From positions 1 to 59,504 of IMG/VR virus record IMGVR_UViG_3300047157_000188: DNA of 59,504 bases; one strand, given 5' to 3'. Shown here in pieces: positions 21,661 to 28,951 of this stretch. The notes below the pieces were generated by a model. The model saw nothing but the letters and a program-made list of their open reading frames with translations. It did not search any database and was not told where the DNA came from. Made by a program: the position numbers and the translations under genes. This DNA comes from a virus. Position 1 is the stretch's first letter, and the number at the start of each line of letters is the position of its first letter.

Positions 21661-21774
21661 TTACACTCGAAACACCATTCTGGTAAACATATAAGCGAAT
21701 AACAACACGTACCCCATCGAAACGATAGGGCCGTATTGTCGAATGATTGGCTCCAGGTCAACTAATGGCTGCAT
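21661..21774 (-). CDS. Small membrane protein, 37 aa
   Basis: GGAGGATAGC precedes ATG 21774 (MQPLVDLEPIIRQYGPIVSM), followed by one helix (GYVLLFAYMFTRMVFRV). It starts directly after the upstream stop. The clear ribosome binding site and one membrane segment support it. Confidence 0.5.
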   Translation of the reverse strand: MQPLVDLEPIIRQYGPIVSMGYVLLFAYMFTRMVFRV

Positions 21775-21775
21775 G

Positions 21776-22063
21776 CTATCCTCCGAATGGTGATTGTTCT
21801 ACAGTATTCTCATAGTGTGATCGTAAAGCCTCGAGCCTTTCACTACTCCCTGGCTTTCCTATAGGATTAATCATATTGTCTTTACTGCTCAGGTATCTAT
21901 CATCTACCTTAGTCTGTTCACTCTTTACAATCTTCCTCATAGCCTTTCTATTAAACTTATGAACCGTACCATCCTGCTCAACACCTTTCCATATCATTGT
22001 ACATTCATCCCAAGCCGCCGATAGGATAGGATATTTTCTCATTAGCTTTTCTGTATTACTCAT
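21776..22063 (-). CDS. Hypothetical protein, 95 aa
   Basis: Intact frame MSNTEKLMRKYPILSAAWDE with a basic middle (HKFNRKAMRKIVKSEQTKVD). It overlaps the preceding 52-residue gene by 8 bases. Soluble, helical. No family recognised. Confidence 0.55.
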   Translation of the reverse strand: MSNTEKLMRKYPILSAAWDECTMIWKGVEQDGTVHKFNRKAMRKIVKSEQTKVDDRYLSSKDNMINPIGKPGSSERLEALRSHYENTVEQSPFGG

Positions 22064-22214
22064 TTTTCAAGTTCCTCATGTAAAGTATATTTCCTGCTAC
22101 TCTCATTCCATCCTTATCATCTAATTCCCAACTGTTAACATAATATAGTTGTACCAAACGAGTTGTTAGCTTGTCAAGCGTAACATATAGGTTCTCTTCA
22201 ATTAGTTCGTTCAT
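22056..22214 (-). CDS. Hypothetical protein, 52 aa
   Basis: ATG 22214 (MNELIEENLYVTLDKLTTRL) overlaps the end of the 125-residue gene and its own end overlaps the next start. The last part has a DGMRVAGNILYMRNL strand pattern. A TTGACA sequence inside it is probably chance. Confidence 0.45.
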   Translation of the reverse strand: MNELIEENLYVTLDKLTTRLVQLYYVNSWELDDKDGMRVAGNILYMRNLKNE

Positions 22215-22575
22215 TGTAGCAATAGTCTCCTGTGTTGTAGTTTCTTATCTCTTGTAGTTTAGCAGCTACTTCGTGAAAGTCAAGCCATCCAAGAACATCT
22301 ACACAACCGAGAGCCTCATTGATCGGCGTGTCATAGATGATCTCGCTTGTTTGCTCAGGGTCCGTTCCGTGTTCATACTTCAGAATCGCCAATTCAAAAT
22401 AACCATGCTGACCACCATAAGTCCCATCATGCAAAGCGATACTTGCCCCAAGTCCGTTGCTGAAATAGTAGCGTTTAACATATCGACCTTGCTCCCTGTG
22501 TGCTTGTGTGTTGAATCGTGTACTGTTTAGTTTCAGTGGATTTACTTTGCAAGTTTTCAATTTACTACTCCTCAA
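22198..22575 (-). CDS. Hypothetical phage protein, 125 aa
   Basis: Intact frame with RYYFSNGLGASIALHDGTYG, GQHGYFELAILKYEHG and a C-terminal helix (LGWLDFHEVAAKLQEIRNY). The block HDGxYGGxxGxxELAIL followed by IYDTPI resembles a small family common in phages of many hosts. Role unknown. It overlaps neighbours on both sides. Confidence 0.55.
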   Translation of the reverse strand: MRSSKLKTCKVNPLKLNSTRFNTQAHREQGRYVKRYYFSNGLGASIALHDGTYGGQHGYFELAILKYEHGTDPEQTSEIIYDTPINEALGCVDVLGWLDFHEVAAKLQEIRNYNTGDYCYNERTN

Positions 22576-22735
22576 TATGTGAAAGTCTGAAAGGGATTAG
22601 AACGTGATGCTGTACGAGTTGACGGGCTTCTGATTCTGTCATAGCTCCGACTTCTCCGATCTTGTTGCCGTCCAGGTCATACACGACCCAAACATTTTTT
22701 CTGACTTTTGGCATGATGCAATTGTTGTAACTCAT
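22565..22735 (-). CDS. Hypothetical protein, 56 aa
   Basis: AAGGAGAAACGGAA precedes ATG 22735. MSYNNCIMPKVRKNVWVVYD, then LDGNKIGEVGAMTESEARQL. Beta hairpin plus helix, ending HIEE at a stop that overlaps the next gene. No family. Confidence 0.5.
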   Translation of the reverse strand: MSYNNCIMPKVRKNVWVVYDLDGNKIGEVGAMTESEARQLVQHHVLIPFRLSHIEE

Positions 22736-22747
22736 TTCCGTTTCTCC

Positions 22748-23188
22748 TTATCGGGTAGCTCTCAGTATACTCTCTACTTTACGCTTGTCAACTATTTTCT
22801 CCAGACGGTTACGGATGATGCAACCTCGGACATTGGCTTCCCGCCATGCCTTGACTAGACCCTCTAATCGTCGGACCTCAGCTTGTCGGACGTCTGCAAG
22901 TGTTTCAAGGAAGTCTGTTCTGGCTTGCATTACCTCAGCGTAATCACCAAACCCGTCGACAGGTGGACGGATCGCCAATTTGACTACGGTATTTTGCTTG
23001 CGATTATTGCAGACACTGCAAAGGGCTTGCAGATTGTCCAGACTGGCTTTCCCGCCCTTAGACTCTGGCACGATATGATCGGCTTGCAGGGCGTCACGGT
23101 CACCGATACCACAAGCACGGCATCGGCCATTGTCCCGGTCTATCACTTGCAATCGTAGGGCGGTGGGAATTGTTTTTTTGCGTCTCAT
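22748..23188 (-). CDS. HNH endonuclease, 146 aa
   Basis: CRACG, then QADHIVPESKGGKASLDNLQ followed by ALCSVCNNRKQ make a complete HNH fold with its two zinc cysteine pairs. The metal-binding histidine is in ADHIVP. A basic helical tail (residues 85-146) may bind DNA. G+C looks clearly higher than in the genes around it, which may point to recent entry as a homing-type nuclease. A TTGACA/TATACT promoter (22764-22791) lies in its last codons and serves the genes downstream. Free-standing HNH enzymes in phages nick or cut DNA for homing or packaging. Confidence 0.85.
   Translation of the reverse strand: MRRKKTIPTALRLQVIDRDNGRCRACGIGDRDALQADHIVPESKGGKASLDNLQALCSVCNNRKQNTVVKLAIRPPVDGFGDYAEVMQARTDFLETLADVRQAEVRRLEGLVKAWREANVRGCIIRNRLEKIVDKRKVESILRATR
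22764..22791 (-). promoter_or_regulatory. Sigma70-like promoter before the 22.2-22.7 kb row
   Basis: Minus strand: TTGACA, 16 bases, TATACT. No CGATA box. It overlaps the 3' end of the HNH gene. Confidence 0.65.
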
Positions 23189-23237
23189 GATTTTCTCGTG
23201 GTGGTGGTGGTGGTGAATGATCAGAGTCTAAAATAAT

Positions 23238-23242
23238 TATCG
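23238..23242 (-). promoter_or_regulatory. CGATA box upstream of the HNH gene
   Basis: Minus strand: TTGCAATTTGTCGATAATTATTTTAGAC. A TTGCAA could serve as -35 but the -10 is poor. About 50 bases before the HNH start. Confidence 0.4.
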
Positions 23243-23261
23243 ACAAATTGCAAGCGGAAGT

Positions 23262-23450
23262 TTAGCCCGCCCCGTAGAAATCTAGCATCGAATCGAAGTG
23301 TACCGATTCACAATCGTCGTAAACCGTGCAATCCTCAATAACCTCACAATGCTCGAGGCACGTAGGGCAGATTTGAGCGTCGGAGTGAACATATGCTCCG
23401 CAGCAATCGGAAGTGTAGCAGATCTCAAAATTTTGATTTACGTTACTCAT
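23262..23450 (-). CDS. Zinc-ribbon protein, 62 aa
   Basis: SDCCGAYVHSDAQICPTCLE followed by HCEV gives the CCGA...CxxC pattern of a small zinc ribbon, with further cysteines in an acidic tail (DCTVYDDCESVHFDSMLDFY). Likely binds nucleic acid or a protein. The CGATA box at 23488 and TATACT at about 23500-23508 lie just upstream. Confidence 0.6.
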   Translation of the reverse strand: MSNVNQNFEICYTSDCCGAYVHSDAQICPTCLEHCEVIEDCTVYDDCESVHFDSMLDFYGAG

Positions 23451-23714
23451 AATAAAAACCTTTCAAAGTGTAGTGTGTTATTTGTTATATCGGCATTTTA
23501 CAGTATATACTTTAGCGATGCAAGCAAAATCTTGGAAATTTTCAAATATAGTTTCATGCCAAACGAGCACAAAATTTTTTTTATTGTTTTTTATAATTTT
23601 ATAAGTGTATGGCATTCCGTTTGCTACGTTGCCATCACTGGCTGAGATAAAAACGCACCCAACTATACGTATGTTTAACTGTACATATATTCACATGTGA
23701 GCAAAATTCTAGAT

Positions 23715-23740
23715 ACCCCACGCAAGAGGGGTGTTTTTTT
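23715..23740 (+). terminator. Plus-strand rho-independent terminator without an upstream plus-strand gene
   Basis: ACCCC, 8-base loop, GGGGT, then seven T. The T run is on the plus strand only. Confidence 0.6.
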
Positions 23741-23754
23741 ATTTTCCTACGTTA

Positions 23755-23771
23755 TTGAGACTGAGTCTCAA
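23755..23771. promoter_or_regulatory. 17-base palindrome, operator-like
   Basis: TTGAGACT-G-AGTCTCAA, eight perfect bases on each side of one centre base. Its size suits a dimeric repressor. It lies between the two plus-strand hairpins, downstream of the sugar cassette. Confidence 0.4.
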
Positions 23772-23793
23772 AACGCCGGGGTGGTGCATACAC

Positions 23794-23834
23794 AACTGGC
23801 AACCTCTATATAAATTGGCCAGTTTATTTTTTAT
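23794..23834 (+). terminator. Second plus-strand hairpin with T run
   Basis: AACTGGC, 17-base loop, GCCAGTT, then TATTTTTTAT. It lies 5 bases from the end of the acetyltransferase gene. Read from the minus strand it has no T run, so it may serve both strands poorly. Confidence 0.45.
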
Positions 23835-23838
23835 AATA

Positions 23839-24264
23839 TTAGAGATACATATGAGCCCCTTGGTGCTTAAATCCTAATGAATCGTAAAATGGAATCACCG
23901 ATTCTTCGCAATTAAGCTTTACCTTATAGCAATCATTGTCTTTTGCTGCTTTGATACAATGTGCCACTATCATCTTTCCGTAACCTTTACCTCTATCCTC
24001 CACTTTTGTTGCCACATCTTCTATATGACAACACATCTTACTGTATCTTAATTTAATTTCTAATAATATTGTAGACGTCGCCACCACATTATCTTCTGCT
24101 ATTCCTAAGAACGTTATGATATTTTCTTTCCTGTATCTTAATCTTTCCCTTACATCCTCAACATTCTGCACCACACAGTCTGATTTATTTAAAACACTGA
24201 TACATTCCATATACTGTTTTATATATTTTTCGTCTGTATCTTTATTTAATATAATTATATTCAT
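23839..24264 (-). CDS. GNA1-type glucosamine-6-phosphate N-acetyltransferase (GNAT), 141 aa
   Basis: A GNAT fold with HIEDVATKVEDRGKGYGKMI (acetyl-CoA loop RGKGYGK) followed by DCYKVKLNCEESVIPFYDSL and GFKHQGAHMYL. The pairing HIEDV...RGKGxGK and CYKVxLxCxE..FY..xGF is that of the eukaryote-type GNA1, not of bacterial GlmU. It would turn glucosamine-6-phosphate into GlcNAc-6-phosphate. It overlaps the GlmS stop by four bases and so shares translation with the enzyme making its substrate, which strengthens the assignment. Intact frame. Confidence 0.75.
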   Translation of the reverse strand: MNIIILNKDTDEKYIKQYMECISVLNKSDCVVQNVEDVRERLRYRKENIITFLGIAEDNVVATSTILLEIKLRYSKMCCHIEDVATKVEDRGKGYGKMIVAHCIKAAKDNDCYKVKLNCEESVIPFYDSLGFKHQGAHMYL

Positions 24265-26078
24265 TCTACCGTAACACTTTTTGCTAAATTTCTAGGTTTA
24301 TCAACATTACATCCCCTACCTTCTGCACAATGTAAAGAAAACAACTGCAATGGTATTACTGACATAAATGGAGTAATTAATTCTTCGCAGTCAGGAACCT
24401 TAATATTATACTTTCCTATATTATCTTCATTACTGTGCTTTAGTATAGCTATTACCTGACCTCCTCTAGACTCTATTTCTATCTTATTATTTAAAATCTT
24501 ATTATATTCTTTATTATTGTTCGCTATAACTACCACAGGCATTTTATTATCTATTAAAGCTATAGGACCGTGTTTCATTTCTGCTGCCGGATATCCTTCT
24601 GCGTGTATATAAGAAATCTCTTTTAACTTTAATGCACCTTCTAAAGCTATTGGAAAATTATATCCTCTACCTAAAAATAAACAATTCTTTTTATGATAGA
24701 ATCTTTCCGCTAAATCCCTTAACTCTGCACAATCTTTAATAGCTTGAGATATTAGTATAGGTAAATCTTTAATACCACTAATAATTTTCTTTCTTTTATT
24801 TAAATCTGTATGATTCGTAGTCTGATCTATAAATAATGCCAGTAGTAACATACTTAAACATTGATTAGTAAAAGCTTTAGTACTAGCCACACCAACCTCT
24901 ATACCACATCTCGTATAAATCCCACATTCTGTCATTCTACTTATTTCAGAATTAACAGTATTACACACACCTATAGTAATTGCACCTTTCTCTTTCGCTA
25001 ATCTTAATGCTGCAATAGTGTCTGCTGTTTCTCCTGATTGAGATACTCCTATAACAATATCTCCATTTTCTATAACAGGATCCCTATATCTAAACTCACT
25101 AGCATATTCTACATTGACACCTACACCTGCTAGCTCTTCTATATAATATTTAGCTAACAATCCAGCATGCCAACTAGATCCACATCCTAATATAGTAATC
25201 CTTCTAGCTCTTATAAACATCTGCTTATTATCAAATCCACCCAACTTAACCTTATACCCATTTATTCTGCCCAACAAACATTCGCTAACAGCATTCGGTT
25301 GTTCATATATCTCTTTCAACATAAAGCTAGAGTAATTTTCTTTAGTAATTTCATATGCATTGTTATATATTTTTTCTATATTGCATTGTGTTACATTCTT
25401 TACATTGCTGTCATAATGTTCTACTTTATCTTTTGTAATTTTACTGATATATCCATCTTCTAACGTTATGACATGATTAGTATCTTTATTGAAAGCACTT
25501 ATATCACTAGCTACATAATAATTTCCATCATTTATTCCCACACATAAACTACTACCTTTTTTACCACATATCAAAGTATCTGGATTTTGCTGATCTAACA
25601 ATATAAAAGCATACGCACCTATAATCTTTTCTGTAGCCACTTTAACAGCACTATATAAATCCCCAACTTCTTGCAACACATCATATATTAGATATAGCAA
25701 TACTTCAGAGTCTGTATCTGAATTGATTGTATATTTATCCCTAAAACTATTCTTGATCTCTTTATAATTCTCTATGATTCCATTATGAACCAAGGCTAAA
25801 GAGTTATTATATGTAACATGAGGATGGGCATTTCTTTTACAAGCCTTACCGTGCGTAGCCCACCTAGTATGACCTATACCTATATTTCCATAAAGCTTTT
25901 TATTAACTTTCAGATCTTCTATGCTACCACTTTGCTTAATAGTCTTAATTTGACCAGTATCTTTCTCTATAAAGGATATTCCCACACTATCATATCCCCT
26001 ATACTCTAATCTCTTTAAGCCACCTATTAAAAAAGGTACAGCATTATTCTTACCTATATAAGCTACTATTCCGCACAT
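24261..26078 (-). CDS. glmS: Glutamine-fructose-6-phosphate aminotransferase, 605 aa
   Basis: Full length and intact. The start MCGIVAYIGKNNAV places the catalytic cysteine after Met1. LEYRGYDSVGIS and HTRWATHGKACKRNAHPH mark the glutaminase domain (1-220). Two SIS sugar-isomerase domains follow, with TILGCGSSWHAG near 300, VSQSGETADTIAAL near 350 and GRGYNFPIALEGALKLKEIS near 470. The ending KPRNLAKSVTVE is the canonical C-terminus. It makes glucosamine-6-phosphate from fructose-6-phosphate and glutamine, the entry step to UDP-GlcNAc. It is AT-rich like its phage neighbours. It lies four bases after the GDP-fucose synthase stop and overlaps the acetyltransferase, forming one sugar operon. 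Confidence 0.95.
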   Translation of the reverse strand: MCGIVAYIGKNNAVPFLIGGLKRLEYRGYDSVGISFIEKDTGQIKTIKQSGSIEDLKVNKKLYGNIGIGHTRWATHGKACKRNAHPHVTYNNSLALVHNGIIENYKEIKNSFRDKYTINSDTDSEVLLYLIYDVLQEVGDLYSAVKVATEKIIGAYAFILLDQQNPDTLICGKKGSSLCVGINDGNYYVASDISAFNKDTNHVITLEDGYISKITKDKVEHYDSNVKNVTQCNIEKIYNNAYEITKENYSSFMLKEIYEQPNAVSECLLGRINGYKVKLGGFDNKQMFIRARRITILGCGSSWHAGLLAKYYIEELAGVGVNVEYASEFRYRDPVIENGDIVIGVSQSGETADTIAALRLAKEKGAITIGVCNTVNSEISRMTECGIYTRCGIEVGVASTKAFTNQCLSMLLLALFIDQTTNHTDLNKRKKIISGIKDLPILISQAIKDCAELRDLAERFYHKKNCLFLGRGYNFPIALEGALKLKEISYIHAEGYPAAEMKHGPIALIDNKMPVVVIANNNKEYNKILNNKIEIESRGGQVIAILKHSNEDNIGKYNIKVPDCEELITPFMSVIPLQLFSLHCAEGRGCNVDKPRNLAKSVTVE

Positions 26079-26081
26079 ATA

Positions 26082-27014
26082 TTATTGAGAAACATACCAA
26101 TCGATAGTTTCTTTTAATCCTTGTTCTAATGGTGTGAACTCTTGATAGTCTATAAAACCATTCAACTGACTAGAGTCTACCAAACGTCTAGGTTGTCCAT
26201 TTGGCTTATCCGTTTGCCAATTAATATTCCCTTTATATCCTACAACCTTACATATATTATATACTAGATCCTTTATGCTCGTCTCTTTTTCAAAACCAGA
26301 ACCGATATTGCATATTCTATATTGACCTATTTCCCCCAAAGACTTTACTATTATTTCTGCACAATCCTTAACATACAAAAATTCTCTAGTAGCACTTCCA
26401 TCTCCCCAACAATCTACGCTATCGATATCATTATTTTTAGCATAAACTATTTTTTTAATAAGAGCAGGAATCACATGGCTACTTTTAGGATCAAAGTTAT
26501 CACCAGGTCCATATAAGTTACAAGGAACAAAGACCATACTATTAAAATTATATTGTTTACAATATCCTTCTAACATTGTATATAGCGCTTTTTTAGCTAT
26601 TCCATATGGGGCATTTGTTTCCTCTGGATATCCGTTCCACAAATCTGTTTCTTTGAAAGGTATGGGGCAAAATTTGGGATAGGAACAAACAGTTCCAACT
26701 TGGATAAATTCTTGAACATTATGAGTTCTAGAAGCTTCTATAATATTAACTCCCATAGCCATATTATCGTAAAAGAACTTTCCGGGGTTTTCCTTGTTTG
26801 CCCCTATACCTCCTACCCTAGCAGCTAAATGGATTACAGTATTAGGTTTATACTTATTTAAAAGTTTGCGGGTTTCATTTTGTTCTGTTAGATCAAAGTC
26901 CTTAGACCGAAATCTTATAATTTCATTTTCCTTATATCCATGATCTATCAGTTTTTTAAAAACCCACTGACCTAAAAATCCGTAGCCACCGGTAATTAAA
27001 ATAGTATTACTCAT
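26082..27014 (-). CDS. fcl: GDP-L-fucose synthase, 310 aa
   Basis: A short-chain dehydrogenase fold with NADP loop ITGGYGFLG (residues 7-15), HLAARVGGIGANKENPGKFF (the fucose synthase signature), Ser111 in GTVCSYP, and Tyr137/Lys141 in NAPYGIAKK. The length matches Fcl/WcaG. It converts GDP-4-keto-6-deoxymannose to GDP-L-fucose, the step after the Gmd gene at 28.9 kb, which lies on the other strand across the divergent promoter. It overlaps the small DNA-binding gene upstream by four bases. Intact. Confidence 0.9.
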   Translation of the reverse strand: MSNTILITGGYGFLGQWVFKKLIDHGYKENEIIRFRSKDFDLTEQNETRKLLNKYKPNTVIHLAARVGGIGANKENPGKFFYDNMAMGVNIIEASRTHNVQEFIQVGTVCSYPKFCPIPFKETDLWNGYPEETNAPYGIAKKALYTMLEGYCKQYNFNSMVFVPCNLYGPGDNFDPKSSHVIPALIKKIVYAKNNDIDSVDCWGDGSATREFLYVKDCAEIIVKSLGEIGQYRICNIGSGFEKETSIKDLVYNICKVVGYKGNINWQTDKPNGQPRRLVDSSQLNGFIDYQEFTPLEQGLKETIDWYVSQ

Positions 27015-27253
27015 ACAGTAGGTACATCCTCAACGTTGTCTGTAGGGTATTCTTCGACCTTTTTATTTTTTAAAGGTCTTCCACGAGGTTTGACCAGTTT
27101 AATCTTACGTCTTTGTCTTCGAATCATAGAAGTGCTGATATGTTCTCCAGTAATTTGGCTTAATTTTACAGCTAGTTCTTCATCGCAGACAGTAGCATGA
27201 TTATTGCGAATATATTCAATTTCGCTATTTGACCATTTTTTATAAGTAGCCAT
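27011..27253 (-). CDS. Small SANT/HTH-like DNA-binding protein with AT-hook, 80 aa
   Basis: YKKWSNSEIEYIRNNHATVC, then DEELAVKLSQITGEHISTSM and IRRQRRKIKLVKPRGRPLKN. The opening resembles a Myb/SANT-type helix set, the second part a helix-turn-helix, and KPRGRPLK is an AT-hook core. It is first in the leftward sugar operon and faces the divergent promoter, so it may regulate both arms (inference). Intact. Confidence 0.6.
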   Translation of the reverse strand: MATYKKWSNSEIEYIRNNHATVCDEELAVKLSQITGEHISTSMIRRQRRKIKLVKPRGRPLKNKKVEEYPTDNVEDVPTV

Positions 27254-27343
27254 ATATTCCTCTTTTGGTGTTATTAATTATTGACAAGTTGTAATTTGTT
27301 CATATTATATTATGAATTGGTAACTTTTATGCAAGGAGAAAAA
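27254..27343. promoter_or_regulatory. Divergent promoter region between left and right arms
   Basis: Plus strand: TTGACA near 27283, then 17-18 bases to ATTATATT near 27306, upstream of the rightward arm. Minus strand: TTGCAT near 27332 with TAATATAAT-like sequence about 16-19 bases on, pointing at the leftward sugar operon. Gene orientation changes only here. GCAAGGAGAAAAA serves the first rightward gene. Confidence 0.55.
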
Positions 27344-27529
27344 ATGACTAAACCTAGTTTTGATCATATAATTGGATCTATTTTAGATGTAGTAGATTCT
27401 AGCGGTATAGATGTAAGTGCAGATTTAAAGCTACCCGAAGGAAAAAGCATAGCCAGCTTACTAAATGACCAAGAAAAAAAAGACACAGAAGAAGACACAG
27501 AAGAAGACCAGTCCAAAAAAGCAGAATAA
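27344..27529 (+). CDS. Small acidic protein, 61 aa
   Basis: AAGGAGAAAAA precedes ATG 27344 (MTKPSFDHIIGSILDVVDSS). The C-terminus is an acidic/lysine run (DTEEDTEEDQSKKAE) made by the same bases that give the basic start of the sigma-like gene in the next frame. First gene of the late arm. Function unknown. Confidence 0.55.
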   Translation: MTKPSFDHIIGSILDVVDSSGIDVSADLKLPEGKSIASLLNDQEKKDTEEDTEEDQSKKAE

Positions 27530-28151
27530 TAAAGTAACAGATCAAGAATTTCTAGATGTTTTAGATAATATTAGTAAAAGACTATGTTATAAATTTAAGT
27601 TTGCATACCATGATATTAATGATATGAAGCAACAGGCTGCTATTTTTGCTTTAGAAGGACTAAAAAAATACGATGGCAAAAGACCATTGGAGAATTTTTT
27701 GTGGACACACGTTAGGAATCGTTTATTTAATTTTAAACGGAATAATTATCAAAGGCCCGATAAACCTTGTTTTAACTGTCCTTTGTTTGATAAATTATAT
27801 TCCTGTTCCGATAATCAATGCAAAGAATATAAGAATAAATCAGATTGCGAATCTTATGCTGCTTGGAGTAAAAGGAATGAATCTAAGAAAAATATAATAC
27901 AGCCATTATATATCGAAGATAATAATGTCAATGAAACCAATCAAGGTCTTTTAGAAAATATACAAAATAAAGAAATTTTAGATTTTTTAGACAAACACAT
28001 ACAATGTGACCATAGAGAATCTTACTTAAAACTAAAGCATGGTATTAAAGTGCCTAAGTTACAGCTAGATAAATTAAAGCAACACATATCAGATTTATTG
28101 AGGAGTGATGAATGGCATCAAAAAGACAGCCACGAAAACGAGGACAACTAA
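27465..28151 (+). CDS. Sigma-factor-like protein, 228 aa
   Basis: After a lysine-rich start, residues 35-90 (LCYKFKFAYHDINDMKQQAA followed by IFALEGLKKYDGKRPLENFL, WTHVRNRLFNFKR) match sigma70 region 2: a DIxxMxQxAxxxALxxLxxYDxxR core and an aromatic -10-reading helix. A cysteine cluster (CFNCPLFDKLYSCSDNQC) follows and may bind zinc. The C-terminal helices could be region 4, though that is not clear. Phage sigma factors such as T4 gp55 drive late transcription, and this gene is near the head of the late arm. The start overlaps the previous gene by 65 bases; no strong ribosome binding site is seen, so the exact start is uncertain. Confidence 0.65.
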   Translation: MTKKKKTQKKTQKKTSPKKQNNKVTDQEFLDVLDNISKRLCYKFKFAYHDINDMKQQAAIFALEGLKKYDGKRPLENFLWTHVRNRLFNFKRNNYQRPDKPCFNCPLFDKLYSCSDNQCKEYKNKSDCESYAAWSKRNESKKNIIQPLYIEDNNVNETNQGLLENIQNKEILDFLDKHIQCDHRESYLKLKHGIKVPKLQLDKLKQHISDLLRSDEWHQKDSHENEDN

Positions 28152-28951
28152 GCCTCGAAGAAGAACAATATATCAGAGAAAATGTTGAGAATCAATCTAT
28201 CGAAGAGATAGCAGAATCTTTGAATCGGACTGCGAGTCCTATTACCAGATATATTAAAGAGAATCAGCTATTACTAAATGAATCAGATAAAAGCATCAAC
28301 GAATTATTAAAACATAAATTACATAGCAAGACGTTTTGGAGCGAAATTGTCAGACAATTTGACTATGAAACAGGTGAGTTGCAATATTTCGAAGATACCT
28401 GGGTGGGACTAGTGAAGCAGTTTAGAGAGGACGTATTGCCAGCCGAGGAATTACAAATAAAACAATTTATTACAATTGACATACTTATTAATAGAAGTAT
28501 GAAAGAAAGGAAAAGACATATCGCAGAAACGGAGAAATTACAAAAACAAGTAGATGCGGAATATGTTTTACCAGAGGATGACCGAGATATAGCGAAGCTA
28601 ACTAATTTAGAAACTCAGTTGAGTTTTGCTCGTAATAGTATAGCTAACTATACTAACGAGTATACTAAATTATTAAACGAGCAACAAAAAATTAGTAAAG
28701 ATTTAAAAGCTACCAGAGAACAGAGAATCAAAAGAATAGAAGATGGTAAAAGCAGTTGGACCGGATTGATAAGAATGTTAGAAGACGAAACGACTAGAGA
28801 AAAAGAAGGCAGAGAAATGGAAATTCTTAAGATGGCATCAAAAAAATTTAAATCAGATCTACAGGACTTACATACATATCAAGATGATGCTGTGGATAGA
28901 CCTTTTTTAATTCCAGAAGATACAGAAGGACAAAATAATGACAACGAATAA
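28112..28951 (+). CDS. HTH and coiled-coil protein, possible small terminase, 279 aa
   Basis: Residues 12-55 (LSLEEEQYIRENVENQSIEE, IAESLNRTASPITRYIKEN) form a helix-turn-helix. The rest is helical, with coiled coil from about 125 to 260. The order DNA-binding head, then oligomerising coil, three genes before the large terminase, suits a small terminase subunit, but a transcription regulator is also possible. It overlaps the sigma-like gene by 40 bases and Gmd by 14. Intact. Confidence 0.45.
   Translation: MASKRQPRKRGQLSLEEEQYIRENVENQSIEEIAESLNRTASPITRYIKENQLLLNESDKSINELLKHKLHSKTFWSEIVRQFDYETGELQYFEDTWVGLVKQFREDVLPAEELQIKQFITIDILINRSMKERKRHIAETEKLQKQVDAEYVLPEDDRDIAKLTNLETQLSFARNSIANYTNEYTKLLNEQQKISKDLKATREQRIKRIEDGKSSWTGLIRMLEDETTREKEGREMEILKMASKKFKSDLQDLHTYQDDAVDRPFLIPEDTEGQNNDNE

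Larger units (their letters stand above)
23451..23838. other. Gene-free stretch holding plus-strand hairpin terminators and a palindrome
   Basis: No convincing gene on either strand. On the minus strand it has the promoter region of the zinc-ribbon gene (CCGATATAAC, 23485-23492). On the plus strand there are two hairpins each followed by T runs (23715-23740, 23794-23834) and a perfect-arm palindrome (23755-23771). A TATAAT near 23595 on the plus strand could start a short RNA ending at 23740. Confidence 0.4.

Noticed and set aside
21579-21761. Minus-strand frame of 60 codons
   Set aside because: Runs through the repeat element and hairpins, while the 37-residue frame in the same place has a GGAGG site.
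27465-28151. Plain HTH regulator in place of a sigma-like factor
   Set aside because: The region-2-like core with the aromatic WTHVRNRL helix fits sigma factors better, but region 4 is unclear so confidence is kept moderate.
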